From positions 62,001 through 126,000 of the forward strand of contig JAGDZJ010000005.1 of NCBI GenBank assembly GCA_049115955.1: a stretch of 64,000 bases of DNA, in the 5' to 3' direction. Positions 1 through 8,837 of the stretch are shown here, piece after piece. The notes beneath the pieces are model-generated. The model was not told the DNA's origin, searched no databases, and worked only from the letters and a program-made list of their open reading frames with translations. The stretch is from Salinispirillum sp049115955 (GTDB taxonomy: Bacteria > Pseudomonadota > Gammaproteobacteria > Pseudomonadales > Natronospirillaceae). The position numbers and the translations under genes are program-made. Within the stretch, counting starts at the first letter, position 1. The number at the start of each line of letters is the position of its first letter.

Positions 1-633
1 CAGTGGATGACGTCGATTCGCAACTCAATCATGATCGGTATTGCGTCCACCATCGTCGCCACCGTATTGGGCACGCTGGCCGCCTTAGGGCTTTCGCGTT
101 CTGAAATGCCGTTTAAGGGCCTCATCATGGGCTTATTGATTTCACCCATGATCGTCCCACTGATCATCTCCGCCGCCGGTATGTTCTTCTTCTATTCCAG
201 CGTGGGCTTAGCCAATACCTTTCCCGGTGTTATTCTGGCGCACGCGGCCTTGGGTACACCTTTTGTGGTGATCACCGTCACCGCAACACTGACCGGCTTC
301 GATCACTCGCTGACCCGCGCGTCGGCCAGCCTCGGTGCCGGGCCCGGTCGGACGTTCTTCAAGATACAGATGCCGCTGATTTTACCGGGTGTGATCTCCG
401 GCGCGCTGTTCGCGTTCATCACATCGTTTGATGAGATCGTCATTGTGTTGTTCTTGGCGGGAGTTGAACAACGGACAATCCCACGGGAAATGTGGTCGGG
501 TATTCGTGAGCAGATCAGCCCCACCATTTTGGCCGTGGCCAGTATATTGGTGGCGTTCTCCATCGCCTTGCTGACGACCGTCGAGCTATTGCGTCGGCGT
601 TCGGAACGGATGCGCGGACTCAGTCCCGGTTAA
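1..633 (+). CDS. ABC transporter permease, PotC/spermidine-putrescine type (5' end outside window)
   Basis: This is the C-terminal 211 residues of an inner-membrane permease. The frame is open from base 1, and the protein lacks the first membrane segment and N-terminus of the family (usually about 260-280 residues), so the start lies upstream. Several hydrophobic segments are visible. The EAA-type loop reads as 'RASASLGAGPGRTFFKIQMPLILPG', followed by 'FITSFDEIVIVLFL', which is characteristic of PotC/YdcV-type permeases for polyamines or related small cations. The ATPase and binding-protein partners are presumably upstream. Substrate is inferred from family resemblance only. A bidirectional terminator follows it. 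Confidence 0.8.
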   Translation, partial: QWMTSIRNSIMIGIASTIVATVLGTLAALGLSRSEMPFKGLIMGLLISPMIVPLIISAAGMFFFYSSVGLANTFPGVILAHAALGTPFVVITVTATLTGFDHSLTRASASLGAGPGRTFFKIQMPLILPGVISGALFAFITSFDEIVIVLFLAGVEQRTIPREMWSGIREQISPTILAVASILVAFSIALLTTVELLRRRSERMRGLSPG

Positions 634-655
634 AAGCCCGCCCATCCATGGGCAT

Positions 656-687
656 AAAAAAAGCCCCATATAGGTAGGGGCTTTTTT
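656..687. terminator. Bidirectional rho-independent terminator between the permease and rpmE
   Basis: A GCCCC/GGGGC stem (663-667 and 677-681) is flanked by seven A's on the left and six T's on the right, so it can terminate transcription on both strands. It lies between the 3' ends of two convergent genes, where such a site is expected. Confidence 0.85.
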
Positions 688-714
688 ACAACCAAATCAT
701 GCCTAACGCATAAT

Positions 715-930
715 TTACTTGCTGATTGTACGGTTACCAAAGCGCTTGTTAAAGCGATCAACCCGGCCACCGGCATCAATCATTTTCTGCTTGCCGGTAT
801 AGAACGGGTGGCATGCAGAGCATACGTCCAAGTTCATTTCGCCGCCACGCACTGAACGCGTATTGATCACATTGCCACAAGAACATTTAGCGACCAGTTC
901 TTTGTAGGCTGGGTGGATACCTTCTTTCAT
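715..930 (-). CDS. rpmE: 50S ribosomal protein L31, zinc-binding form
   Basis: L31 sits at the subunit interface of the 50S ribosome. The 71-residue product starts MKEGIHPAYK, the canonical L31 N-terminus. An in-frame upstream extension to 987 exists but adds 19 residues unlike the family, so I start at the ATG ending at 930. Four cysteines at positions 16, 18, 37 and 40 mark the zinc-binding (C+) form, which also serves as a cellular zinc reserve; the zinc-free paralogue is not in this window. It is divergent from priA, an order common in gammaproteobacteria. Confidence 0.96.
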   Translation of the reverse strand: MKEGIHPAYKELVAKCSCGNVINTRSVRGGEMNLDVCSACHPFYTGKQKMIDAGGRVDRFNKRFGNRTISK

Positions 931-1057
931 GGGAAAACCTCGTCTAGGTCGTGCCGCCACTTGCTCTCTGTCGCAAGCACCGCACATGAGTTTTAAAAAG
1001 CCGCTTTGAACTCACCAGCCACTTCGGGCACAATCAGTCCACAATTCGGGGCGGTGA

Positions 1058-3262
1058 ATGTTACCAGATTTCTCACAAAGCACAAGTCAGGAAGCGGATA
1101 AGCCAGACAGCACCTACGCTGTGGCGGTTTTTACGCCCTTACATCAAAGCTTTAGCTACACTGGACCGGCCAACTTGCGCCCCGGTACACGGGTACGTGT
1201 TCCTTTTGGTCACCGCGACAGCACGGGCGTGGTGCTTGGCTTGGCACAAGACACGCAAGGCATCCAACTAAAAGCCATCTCCACGACACCCGATGGCGAA
1301 CCCTTGTTGCCGCCCGACTTGGTGCATCTAGGCCAATGGCTCAGCGACTACTATCATGCGCCGATCGGCGCATGCTTCGAGCTCTTGCTGCCTGCACTGG
1401 CCCGTTCCGGCGATGAACTACCAGCACCGAAACCACGCCAGCAACTTGCTCTGACCGCCAACGGACGAGCGGTCAGCATCGACCAACTCAGAGGCACCAA
1501 ACGACAGACGCTGATCAGCACTCTACAGCAACAAGGCAGTCTGCCCACCACCGAACTCAAGTCTCTGGGCGTTACACTTTCTACGGCGCGCTCACTGGAA
1601 CGAGACGATCTTTTGATGGTGGAAACCGTCGCCACACCGCTGCCTCCGAAGCCTTCATCCAGCACCCTGACACTATCACCCGCGCAGCAACACTTACTGG
1701 ACGCGCTGCTGCAACTGCCCGTCGAAGCACCACCTCAATTGTTGCTGGGTGCTACCGGCAGCGGCAAAACGGAGATTTACATAGAGTGGTGCCGAGCGGT
1801 ACTGGCACAAGGTAAGCAGTGCTTGGTCCTACTGCCGGAGATCGGTCTAACGCCACAAATGGTCAGCCGCTTTAGCGCCCGTCTTGGCTTCAATGTCGCC
1901 CAACTGCACAGCGGTATGACGGACCTCGCCCGCTTAAGAGTCTGGCAGGGGTTGCGCAACGGTGACATCACATTAGTCCTTGGGACGCGTTCGGCGGTGC
2001 TGGCACCGTTCGCTGATCTCGGTTTAGTCATTGTTGACGAAGAACACGACGGCTCTTACAAACAGCAAGATGGCGTGCGTTACCACGCGCGTGATGTGGC
2101 GATATGGCGCACGCGCCAATTGGGCTGTCCGATTCTGTTAGGCAGTGCCACGCCCAGCCTAGAAAGCCTGGCCAACGCCGCACGCGGCCGATTTGCACGG
2201 CATGATCTCGCACGCCGTGCTGAACAGGGCGAGGTAGCACGCAGTTTGATCGACATTACGCGCCATGCCACGGTAGCGGGCTTGAGCGCCCCGCTTGCGG
2301 AGCGCATCACCGCGCATTTGCAACAGGGCCAGCAAGTCATGCTGTTCCTGAATCGCCGTGGCATCGCTCCCAGCATGATCTGCACCGCTTGCGGCACCAT
2401 TCAACAATGCCCCAACTGTTCCGCTTACGTGACCTACCACCAAAAACCCGCGCGCCTGCTGTGCCACCACTGCGGCTGGTCGCATCGGCCACCGTATCCC
2501 TGCGAGTCCTGCGGTTCAACAACGCTCGAACCACTGGGCGTCGGCACCGCCGGTCTTGAAGAACAATTGCGCGAGCATTGGCCAGACGCCGCCCTTTGGC
2601 GAATCGACCGCGATACCATTAAGAACCGTGATGACTGGGCCGCACTCAACAGCGACGTTCACAGCGGCAAGCCCGGCATATTGTTGGGCACGCAAATGCT
2701 GGCGAAAGGGCACGACTACCCCAATGTTACTTTGACCGCCATTCTGGATGCCGACAGCGGTTTGTTCAGTGCCGATTTTCGGGCGTTTGAACGCACGGCG
2801 CAGCTGCTGACGCAAGTGTCCGGGCGCGCCGGGCGACGCAGCGCCCGCGCCGAGGTATTAGTACAAACACGTCTACCCGAACACCCTTTACTGAACCAAT
2901 TCCTCACCCAAGACTACGCCACCATCGCCGAGCACCTGCTACGCGAACGACAGCGTGCCGATATGCCACCGTTCAGTTTTCTTGCTACCGTGCGAGCGGA
3001 TCACCAGAAAGAAGAGGACGCGGCGCAGTTTCTCGACGATTTGATACAACAGTTAGGTCCTGTGGCACCAATAATGGGGATCGGCCCCATGCCCGCATTG
3101 ATGAGTAAACGCGCCGGACAGTACAGACAACTCTGGTTATTGCGTGCATCATCTCGTCCAGCGCTGCATGGCTTGTTGCATACGATAGTGCGGCATCTAT
3201 CATCCGCCCGGGTGCCTGCGGGCATTCGTTGGGGCATCGACGTTGATCCCCAGGATTTCTGA
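1058..3262 (+). CDS. priA: Primosomal replication-restart helicase PriA
   Basis: PriA is a superfamily-2 3'-5' DNA helicase that recognises abandoned replication forks and reloads the replisome. The 734 residues match the usual length. An N-terminal DNA-binding region is followed by Walker A GATGSGKT at about residue 231 and the DEEH Walker B box at about 327. A cysteine-rich zinc region runs from about 442 to 487 (CTACG, CPNC, CHHCG, CESCG), inserted between helicase motifs as in all PriA proteins. The motif 'GTQMLAKGHDYPNVTL' follows. The ATG at 1058 gives a full-length N-terminus. It is divergent from rpmE across 127 bases. Confidence 0.97.
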   Translation: MLPDFSQSTSQEADKPDSTYAVAVFTPLHQSFSYTGPANLRPGTRVRVPFGHRDSTGVVLGLAQDTQGIQLKAISTTPDGEPLLPPDLVHLGQWLSDYYHAPIGACFELLLPALARSGDELPAPKPRQQLALTANGRAVSIDQLRGTKRQTLISTLQQQGSLPTTELKSLGVTLSTARSLERDDLLMVETVATPLPPKPSSSTLTLSPAQQHLLDALLQLPVEAPPQLLLGATGSGKTEIYIEWCRAVLAQGKQCLVLLPEIGLTPQMVSRFSARLGFNVAQLHSGMTDLARLRVWQGLRNGDITLVLGTRSAVLAPFADLGLVIVDEEHDGSYKQQDGVRYHARDVAIWRTRQLGCPILLGSATPSLESLANAARGRFARHDLARRAEQGEVARSLIDITRHATVAGLSAPLAERITAHLQQGQQVMLFLNRRGIAPSMICTACGTIQQCPNCSAYVTYHQKPARLLCHHCGWSHRPPYPCESCGSTTLEPLGVGTAGLEEQLREHWPDAALWRIDRDTIKNRDDWAALNSDVHSGKPGILLGTQMLAKGHDYPNVTLTAILDADSGLFSADFRAFERTAQLLTQVSGRAGRRSARAEVLVQTRLPEHPLLNQFLTQDYATIAEHLLRERQRADMPPFSFLATVRADHQKEEDAAQFLDDLIQQLGPVAPIMGIGPMPALMSKRAGQYRQLWLLRASSRPALHGLLHTIVRHLSSARVPAGIRWGIDVDPQDF

Positions 3263-3360
3263 CGACCGGATTTTCAAACCAGAGCCCTTACAATGCGTCG
3301 GCAAAAACCGGATAATGCCTCGCAGCAACACCTGCTTTAAACCTATGGAGATCAGACTCA

Positions 3361-3984
3361 GTGGCCCGAGATTACGCCCAGAAAAAACGCGCCCCCAGAG
3401 CCGCCCCGCGCTCTGAAGTACCACGTTGGGTCTGGATATTCACCACCACTGTAGCCCTCTGTTTTGTCGGCTTCCTTTATTTGCTCAGTCAACAACCAGA
3501 CGGCGAACCTCTGCGCTTGGAATTACCTTCGCTGTCCAGCAGCAATACCACCACACCGCCAGCGCGTACGGAGCCAGCACGACCAGCCCCAGCACCGGCA
3601 GCACCCAGCCGTCAGGAGCAACTGGAGTTTTATACCCTGTTGCAACAAACAGACGTATTGGTACCGGACAGTAACTTGGTCTTTCGTGACCGGAGCTTAC
3701 CCGACGCCCCGCCGACGCCCGGCGCAGAAGCTGCTCCAATAGCGCAGTATATGGTGCAAGTAGCGTCGTTTTCGCGACGCTCTGATGCCGATACATTGCG
3801 CGCCCAGTTAATTTTAGAAGGCTTAACCAGCGCCCACATCGCGCAGGCCGACCTCGGCGAGCGCGGCATCTTCCACCGCGTCATGGTAGGCCCTGTTAAC
3901 GGCAGCCGCGAAGCCGCAGGCGTCGCCAACACGCTGGAGCGCATGGGGCTGCAAGGCTTGGTGCGAAACCACACTGTTCCTTAG
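3361..3984 (+). CDS. ftsN: FtsN-like cell-division protein with SPOR domain
   Basis: This 207-residue bitopic membrane protein has a basic cytoplasmic N-terminus, one membrane segment at about residues 23-44, a Pro/Ala-rich periplasmic linker, and a C-terminal SPOR domain from about 130 to the end (begins 'YMVQVASF'). SPOR domains bind denuded septal peptidoglycan, and FtsN activates septal synthesis. The start is GTG at 3361, with a GGAG at 3347. Its place between priA and hslV is the conserved ftsN position. The protein is shorter than E. coli FtsN, so the assignment rests on architecture and synteny. Confidence 0.85.
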   Translation: MARDYAQKKRAPRAAPRSEVPRWVWIFTTTVALCFVGFLYLLSQQPDGEPLRLELPSLSSSNTTTPPARTEPARPAPAPAAPSRQEQLEFYTLLQQTDVLVPDSNLVFRDRSLPDAPPTPGAEAAPIAQYMVQVASFSRRSDADTLRAQLILEGLTSAHIAQADLGERGIFHRVMVGPVNGSREAAGVANTLERMGLQGLVRNHTVP

Positions 3985-4058
3985 CCGTAAACAAGGCTTG
4001 AAATCGCATGAACCAGTCCCATTAAAGTGGCTATTGTAGGCCAATAATGGGAGTGGTC

Positions 4059-4592
4059 ATGACCACCATAGTTTCAGTACGTAAAGCCGGCCAAGTGGTC
4101 GTAGGCGGTGACGGACAAGTCAGCCTAGGCAACACCGTGATGAAGGGTAACGCGCGCAAAGTGCGCCGCCTGTACCACGACAAAGTGATTGCCGGTTTTG
4201 CAGGCAGTACCGCCGACGCCTTTACGCTGTTTGAAAAATTCGAAGGCCATTTGCAACAACATTCCGGCCACCTCACCCGCGCCGCTGTCGAACTCGCTAA
4301 AGAATGGCGCAGTGACCGCGCCTTGCGCCGCCTCGAAGCCATGCTGATCGTCGCCGACCGCGACACCTCACTGATCATTTCCGGTAACGGCGACGTAGTT
4401 GAACCCGAACACGGCATCATTGCCATTGGCTCCGGTGGCAACTATGCCCTCGCCGCCGCCCGTGCCCTCTTCGACAACAGCGAACTCAAAGCGCGCGACA
4501 TTGCCGAAAAAGCACTGAACATCGCCGCCGATATTTGCGTATTCACCAATCATTCTCTGGTGCTGGAAAGCATCGAGCAGGGAGACGCCTGA
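4059..4592 (+). CDS. hslV: ATP-dependent protease HslVU, peptidase subunit HslV
   Basis: HslV is the threonine peptidase that assembles as two stacked hexamers and degrades proteins unfolded by HslU. An in-frame ATG also exists at 4047, but I choose 4059. That start puts Thr-Thr directly after Met (MTTIVSV), leaving the catalytic N-terminal threonine once Met is removed, and GGGAG lies six bases upstream. The resulting 177 residues match the family. Conserved 'VVVGGDGQVSLGNTVMKG' and 'GFAGSTADAFTLFEKFE' follow. The stop overlaps the hslU start by one base (TGATG), which implies translational coupling. Confidence 0.97.
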   Translation: MTTIVSVRKAGQVVVGGDGQVSLGNTVMKGNARKVRRLYHDKVIAGFAGSTADAFTLFEKFEGHLQQHSGHLTRAAVELAKEWRSDRALRRLEAMLIVADRDTSLIISGNGDVVEPEHGIIAIGSGGNYALAAARALFDNSELKARDIAEKALNIAADICVFTNHSLVLESIEQGDA

Positions 4593-5935
4593 TGACCCAG
4601 ATGACCCCACGCGAGATCGTATCTGAACTCGACAAACACATCATTGGCCAAGACGACGCCAAACGCGCCGTTGCCATTGCCTTGCGTAATCGCTGGCGCC
4701 GCATGCAGCTGGATGACCAGATGCGCGACGAAATCTCACCGAAGAACATTCTGATGATCGGCCCGACCGGCGTCGGTAAAACCGAAATTGCCCGCCGCCT
4801 CGCGCGCCTTGCCAACGCACCCTTTGTGAAAGTAGAAGCGACCAAATTCACTGAAGTCGGTTATGTGGGCCGTGATGTTGAATCCATCGTGCGTGACTTG
4901 GTGGAAATGGGCATAAAAATGTTCCGCGAACAGGCCACAAAGAAAGTGCAGCATCGCGCCGAAGACGCCGCCGAAGATCGCATCCTGGATGCATTAATTC
5001 CACCAGCGCGCAGCAGCCAGAACCACGAAGAAGCCACCACCGACGGCAAAGACTCAACCGCTCGGCAGGTTTTCCGCAAAAAACTGCGCCAAGGCGAACT
5101 CGACGACAAAGAAATCGAGATTGAACTGGCACAACCGAGCATGGGCATGGAAATCATGGCCCCGCCGGGCATGGAAGAAATGACCAGCCAGTTGCAGAGC
5201 ATGTTCAGCAATCTGTCACAGCAGAAAAAGCACACGCGCAAAGTCAAAATTCGCGACGCCATGAAGCAGTTGATTGACGAAGAAGCCGCCAAACTGGTGA
5301 ACGAAGACGACATCAAAGCCGACGCGCTGTATCAGGTCGAACACAACGGCATCGTGTTCATTGATGAAATCGACAAGATCGCCAAGAACGAGAACCGCGG
5401 TGGCGGCGATGTATCGCGTGAAGGCGTGCAGCGCGATCTATTACCATTGATCGAAGGCAGCACCGTAAGCACCAAGTACGGCATGGTGCGTACCGATCAC
5501 ATTCTGTTCATTGCCAGCGGTGCCTTCCACTTTTCCAAGCCGTCGGATTTGATTCCGGAACTGCAAGGCCGCTTGCCCATTCGCGTGGAACTGCAAGCGC
5601 TTAAAGTGGAAGACTTCGAACGCATCCTGACTGGCCCCGACTTCTGCTTGACCGAACAGTACAAAGCCTTGTTGAAAGCCGAAGGGCTGGACATTGAGTT
5701 CACCGCCGATGGCGTAGCCAAAATTGCCGAAATCGCATTTCAGGTGAATGAGCGCACGGAGAACATTGGCGCCCGTCGACTGCACACATTGTTAGAACGC
5801 TTGCTGGAAACCGTCTCGTTCGACGCCACCGACATGGCTGGTCGTGGCGAGTCGGTCATCATCAACGCCGAGTACGTCAGCGCGCAACTCAGCGGTCTGG
5901 TTGAAAACGAAGACCTCAGCCGGTTTATTCTTTGA
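4592..5935 (+). CDS. hslU: HslVU ATPase/unfoldase subunit HslU
   Basis: HslU is the AAA+ hexameric unfoldase that feeds substrates into HslV. The longer frame from 4535 only reads through hslV; the ATG at 4592 gives MTQMTPREIVSELDKHIIGQ, the typical N-terminus, and 447 residues. Walker A GPTGVGKT is at about residues 57-64, the GYVG pore loop follows, and Walker B IDEIDK is at about 258. Between them lies the charged intermediate (I) domain. The C-terminus ends in 'LSRFIL', the tail that inserts into HslV. The stop overlaps the next start by one base. Confidence 0.97.
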   Translation: MTQMTPREIVSELDKHIIGQDDAKRAVAIALRNRWRRMQLDDQMRDEISPKNILMIGPTGVGKTEIARRLARLANAPFVKVEATKFTEVGYVGRDVESIVRDLVEMGIKMFREQATKKVQHRAEDAAEDRILDALIPPARSSQNHEEATTDGKDSTARQVFRKKLRQGELDDKEIEIELAQPSMGMEIMAPPGMEEMTSQLQSMFSNLSQQKKHTRKVKIRDAMKQLIDEEAAKLVNEDDIKADALYQVEHNGIVFIDEIDKIAKNENRGGGDVSREGVQRDLLPLIEGSTVSTKYGMVRTDHILFIASGAFHFSKPSDLIPELQGRLPIRVELQALKVEDFERILTGPDFCLTEQYKALLKAEGLDIEFTADGVAKIAEIAFQVNERTENIGARRLHTLLERLLETVSFDATDMAGRGESVIINAEYVSAQLSGLVENEDLSRFIL

Positions 5936-6297
5936 TGAGCACGCCTACCCCCACCGCTATTGAACTGCACAAACAGTCGGCTACTTTAGAAGTCGCCTTC
6001 AATGACGGCGTGCGGGGTAAGCTGACAGCCGAGTTTCTGCGCGTGCTGTCGCCGTCGGCCGAGGTGCAAGGCCACGGCAAACCCGTCTTACAAGTCGGTA
6101 AACAGAACGTGTGCATCACGCACATTGAAGCGGTAGGCAATTACGCACTGAAGATTGTGTTTGATGACGGCCACGACAGTGGCCTGTATTCTTGGACGTT
6201 GCTGCACAAGTTTGTGCGAGAGCAGGAGTCGTTATGGCAAGAATACCTTTCTCAAGTCGATAAGGTAGCCAAGTTCACAGACGCAACGAAACTCTGA
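5935..6297 (+). CDS. DUF971 (gamma-butyrobetaine hydroxylase N-terminal-like) protein
   Basis: This 120-residue protein matches the small DUF971 family, which resembles the N-terminal domain of gamma-butyrobetaine hydroxylases. Recognisable parts are 'LTAEFLRVLSPSAEV' and 'IEAVGNYALKIVFDDGHDSGLYSW'. The family's molecular role in bacteria is not established; in other proteins the fold can bind metal or Fe-S. The ATG at 5935 overlaps the hslU stop (TGATG), so it is very likely the last gene of an hslV-hslU-DUF971 operon; this neighbourhood is common in proteobacteria. A TTG one codon earlier is less likely. Confidence 0.85.
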   Translation: MSTPTPTAIELHKQSATLEVAFNDGVRGKLTAEFLRVLSPSAEVQGHGKPVLQVGKQNVCITHIEAVGNYALKIVFDDGHDSGLYSWTLLHKFVREQESLWQEYLSQVDKVAKFTDATKL

Positions 6298-6344
6298 TTA
6301 CGTTAATCGTTTGGCATAGGTACCACCTACCTGCTCGGGAGCCA

Positions 6345-6983
6345 CTACGCGCTGTAACGCGTTTCCAGCATCTTCTTCGTCAGTTCCCCGACATCCTGAA
6401 TAGGCAGGTGTTGCACATCTAGCCCGCCATCAATGATCAACGTTGCCAACCCATGGACCACGGTCCATGAACTCAAGGCTCGCAACATGAGGCTAGCAGG
6501 ATCAGCGTCGGCCTGTTCCAACATCGCGCGTTCAGCATTTTCCAAAATACGATAAGAGTCCGCACCCGCCTCAACCAATTCAGGGTATTGCTCACAGTGC
6601 TCAATGGTTGCACCGAACATCAGCCGAAACAGCGCCGGATTAGCTACGGCAAACGCCACATAGGCGACGCCACAGGCAATCAAACGCGCTTTCACATCGC
6701 TACCTGCTGCATCCATACCTTCCTGCATCGCCGCGTTAAACTCGCGATGACCTTCCGTCGCCACACTGGCTAACAAGGCTGCCTTATCTTTGAAATGATG
6801 ATAGGGCGCCGCCTGCGACACCCCCGCTCGCCGCGCCGCCGCGCGCAAGCTGAGCTTGGCCAAACCTTCCTCCTCCAAAATCGCGCGCGCCGCTTGGGTG
6901 AGCGCCAACGCGAGATTGCCATGGTGATAAGCGGCCTTGGGGGCATTTTTGTCATTTGCTCGGTCTGTAACCTTGTTGTTCAT
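6345..6983 (-). CDS. TetR-family transcriptional regulator
   Basis: This 212-residue protein has an N-terminal helix-turn-helix at about residues 25-70 ('LSLRAAARRAGVSQAAPYHHFKDKAALL') and a ligand-sensing C-terminal domain resembling the WHG class ('LFRLMFGA', 'SSWTVVHGLATLI'). It is divergent from the carotenoid-oxygenase gene. The shared intergenic region carries a perfect palindrome and a degenerate copy over that gene's promoter. The simplest reading is a local repressor of its neighbour and of itself, responding to a small hydrophobic molecule. The ligand cannot be told from sequence. Confidence 0.88.
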   Translation of the reverse strand: MNNKVTDRANDKNAPKAAYHHGNLALALTQAARAILEEEGLAKLSLRAAARRAGVSQAAPYHHFKDKAALLASVATEGHREFNAAMQEGMDAAGSDVKARLIACGVAYVAFAVANPALFRLMFGATIEHCEQYPELVEAGADSYRILENAERAMLEQADADPASLMLRALSSWTVVHGLATLIIDGGLDVQHLPIQDVGELTKKMLETRYSA

Positions 6984-7048
6984 AGCTGCCTTAAATGTCG
7001 TTTATTCATCGAACGCTTCTGAAAAATTGTACCGGAAACAAATCAAAC

Positions 7049-7076
7049 TTGACATTGTTAAAATGGCGACTATCTT
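7049..7076 (+). promoter_or_regulatory. Predicted sigma-70 promoter of the carotenoid-oxygenase gene
   Basis: A perfect -35 hexamer TTGACA (7049-7054) is followed after 16 bases by TATCTT (7071-7076) as a -10 with four of six consensus bases. The -10 lies inside the upstream operator-like repeat, so bound repressor would block polymerase. Confidence 0.5.
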
Positions 7077-7112
7077 AACACCTACAAGTTTATCTTAACA
7101 ATTACAAGATAA
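7070..7112. promoter_or_regulatory. Candidate tandem TetR operators
   Basis: TTATCTT at 7090-7096 is the exact reverse complement of AAGATAA at 7106-7112, with a 9-base spacer. Twenty bases upstream the same layout recurs with a weaker right arm: CTATCTT at 7070-7076 and AAGTTTA at 7086-7092. The two sites are also direct repeats (TATCTTAACA-N2-TACAAG at 7071 and 7091). Palindromes of this size between a TetR gene and a divergent gene are typical of TetR operators; binding is inferred. Confidence 0.6.
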
Positions 7113-7129
7113 CCTGACGGAGGCTTGTG

Positions 7130-8665
7130 ATGAAAAGTGCAATGAACGACAACTATCACTTACCCGAACTGACTCGGCGCCAAACCCTGCAGCTTGCTGC
7201 GGGCGGCATCACAGTTTTGAGTCTAGGCAATTCTGGCTGCGCAACCCGAAACCCTACTGAGTTCGAACCCGCACCCGACTGGTTACTCAAACTGACGCAA
7301 TCGGAATCCGGTGGCCGCTCATACGCGCCACGCGTGGAAGGGGCTGTGCCGCGCGACCTTCAAGGTACGCTCTACCGCAATGGGCCTGGCCTGTTCGAAC
7401 GTGCCGGGTATCGTAAACAGCATCTGTTGGATGGTGACGGTTTGGTGCAGAGGCTGCATTTTGATCAAGGGCAGGTGCATTATCGCAATGCATTTGTGCA
7501 AACACCCAAGTATCTGGCCGAGCAAGAAGCGCAACGCTATCTCTACTCCACATGGACCACACGGCGCGCTGGCGGCCCGTTACGTAATCTGGGTGGTGGT
7601 CCGATGGCCCCGCAGGCCGGAGTCACCGTCTACCCGGTGGGCAACAAGGTGTACGCCCTTGATGAAGCCAATCCGATTTTTGAAGTAGACCCCGTTACGC
7701 TGGGCACTTTAGGGTCGCGGGTGATGGGCGAGAAACTGCCCAATGTTAAAGCCCACACCAAGTTCGACCCCATCACTGGCGACTGGTTATTGGCCGGTCA
7801 AGACTTCGGACGCACCAGTTCGCTGCACGCGGTAGCTTATGACCGGCACGGTCGACTGACTCAGCAGCATAAGGTGACCGATCAGCCCCTGGTCTACTGG
7901 CACGACTTTATGATCACCCAGCAGTACTTCGTTTACGTCCTACACCCCTGTGAACTGGAGCCCTTTGGTATGCTCGCGGGCATGCGCAGTGTGGTAAATA
8001 GCCTACGCTGGCGTCCGGAGAAAGGTAATCGCATTGTGTTGCTGCCGCGCACCGGTGGCACGCCGACGTTTTTTGAGGCCAGCGGCGCCTTTATGTGGCA
8101 TGCTCTTAACGCCTATGAGAAGGGAGATGAACTCATTGCCGACATCGTCGCTTACGATAATCCAGACCATTTCATTGGTGAAGATCCCCTGTTGCATACG
8201 CTGATGTCTGGTCGGATGGGTAATGCACAAGAGGCTGGCAAGTTACGCCGTTACATCATCAACACGCGCACCGGCACACTCAAGGAAGAGGTTCTCGACA
8301 GCGGCAATCATGAATTTCCGTTTGTTGACCCACGCGCGGTCGCGCAAGAACACAGCGTTGGCTACTACGCCTGGTCGGGTATCGGCACCATGCAGACCGG
8401 CCTGAAACGACTGGATATGAAAACCGGACAGGCACAAGTGTTCGACTTCGGCCCCGGCACCCATGTCGGTGAACCGGTGTTCGTCAATCGGCCCAGCGGG
8501 CAAATAGACGATGGCTGGCTGATCAGCCAATGCTTGGACGGCACCAGCGGCACGACTTTTTTCGCCCTGTTCGATGCCGCCGCCATCACCAATGGACCGG
8601 TCGCCAAGATCTGGCTCGACCACTCCGTGCCCCTGAGTTTTCATGGTTGGTGGCAAGCGGCGTGA
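7130..8665 (+). CDS. Carotenoid oxygenase (RPE65/lignostilbene dioxygenase) family protein with Tat-like signal
   Basis: The family cleaves C=C bonds of carotenoids, apocarotenoids or stilbenes using Fe(II) held by four histidines. Here they are H209 (AHTKFDP), H258 (WHDFM), H324 (MWHALNAY) and H505 (SFHGWW), so the active site looks complete. The 511-residue length fits. The start is ATG 7130, with GGAGG six bases upstream; an adjacent GTG at 7127 is less likely. The N-terminus has twin arginines (TRRQTL, R16-R17) and a hydrophobic stretch, suggesting Tat export. A weak lipobox-like 'SGC' follows. No carotenoid biosynthesis gene is in the window, so the substrate is unknown. Confidence 0.88.
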   Translation: MKSAMNDNYHLPELTRRQTLQLAAGGITVLSLGNSGCATRNPTEFEPAPDWLLKLTQSESGGRSYAPRVEGAVPRDLQGTLYRNGPGLFERAGYRKQHLLDGDGLVQRLHFDQGQVHYRNAFVQTPKYLAEQEAQRYLYSTWTTRRAGGPLRNLGGGPMAPQAGVTVYPVGNKVYALDEANPIFEVDPVTLGTLGSRVMGEKLPNVKAHTKFDPITGDWLLAGQDFGRTSSLHAVAYDRHGRLTQQHKVTDQPLVYWHDFMITQQYFVYVLHPCELEPFGMLAGMRSVVNSLRWRPEKGNRIVLLPRTGGTPTFFEASGAFMWHALNAYEKGDELIADIVAYDNPDHFIGEDPLLHTLMSGRMGNAQEAGKLRRYIINTRTGTLKEEVLDSGNHEFPFVDPRAVAQEHSVGYYAWSGIGTMQTGLKRLDMKTGQAQVFDFGPGTHVGEPVFVNRPSGQIDDGWLISQCLDGTSGTTFFALFDAAAITNGPVAKIWLDHSVPLSFHGWWQAA

Positions 8666-8683
8666 TCCGTATGAGCGGTCCAC

Positions 8684-8716
8684 GGCGGGTGTATTTCGAT
8701 AAGAGACGCACCCGCC
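8684..8716 (+). terminator. GC-rich hairpin after the carotenoid-oxygenase gene
   Basis: GGCGGGTG (8684-8691) and CACCCGCC (8709-8716) form a perfect 8-bp stem with a 17-base loop, 18 bases after the stop codon. No T tract follows, so intrinsic termination is uncertain; it may instead protect the mRNA 3' end. Confidence 0.35.
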
Positions 8717-8837
8717 CAACCGCTGACGGGTACTCTTTCACATAAAAGCACCCGCACCACAAGCACTGCGCTTGAGGGAGTACCCCGCACACAGGTACAA
8801 TGCGGTCTCTTTTTTATTCGCATGCGGAATTCACGCC

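Noticed and set aside
4047..4058. Upstream ATG for hslV
   Set aside because: It would place four residues before the catalytic threonine, and the GGGAG ribosome site lies between the two ATGs, correctly spaced only for 4059.
7026..7043. ATTGT...ACAAAT imperfect palindrome near the TetR gene
   Set aside because: Arms are short and mismatched; the 7090-7112 palindrome and its repeat are far better operator candidates.
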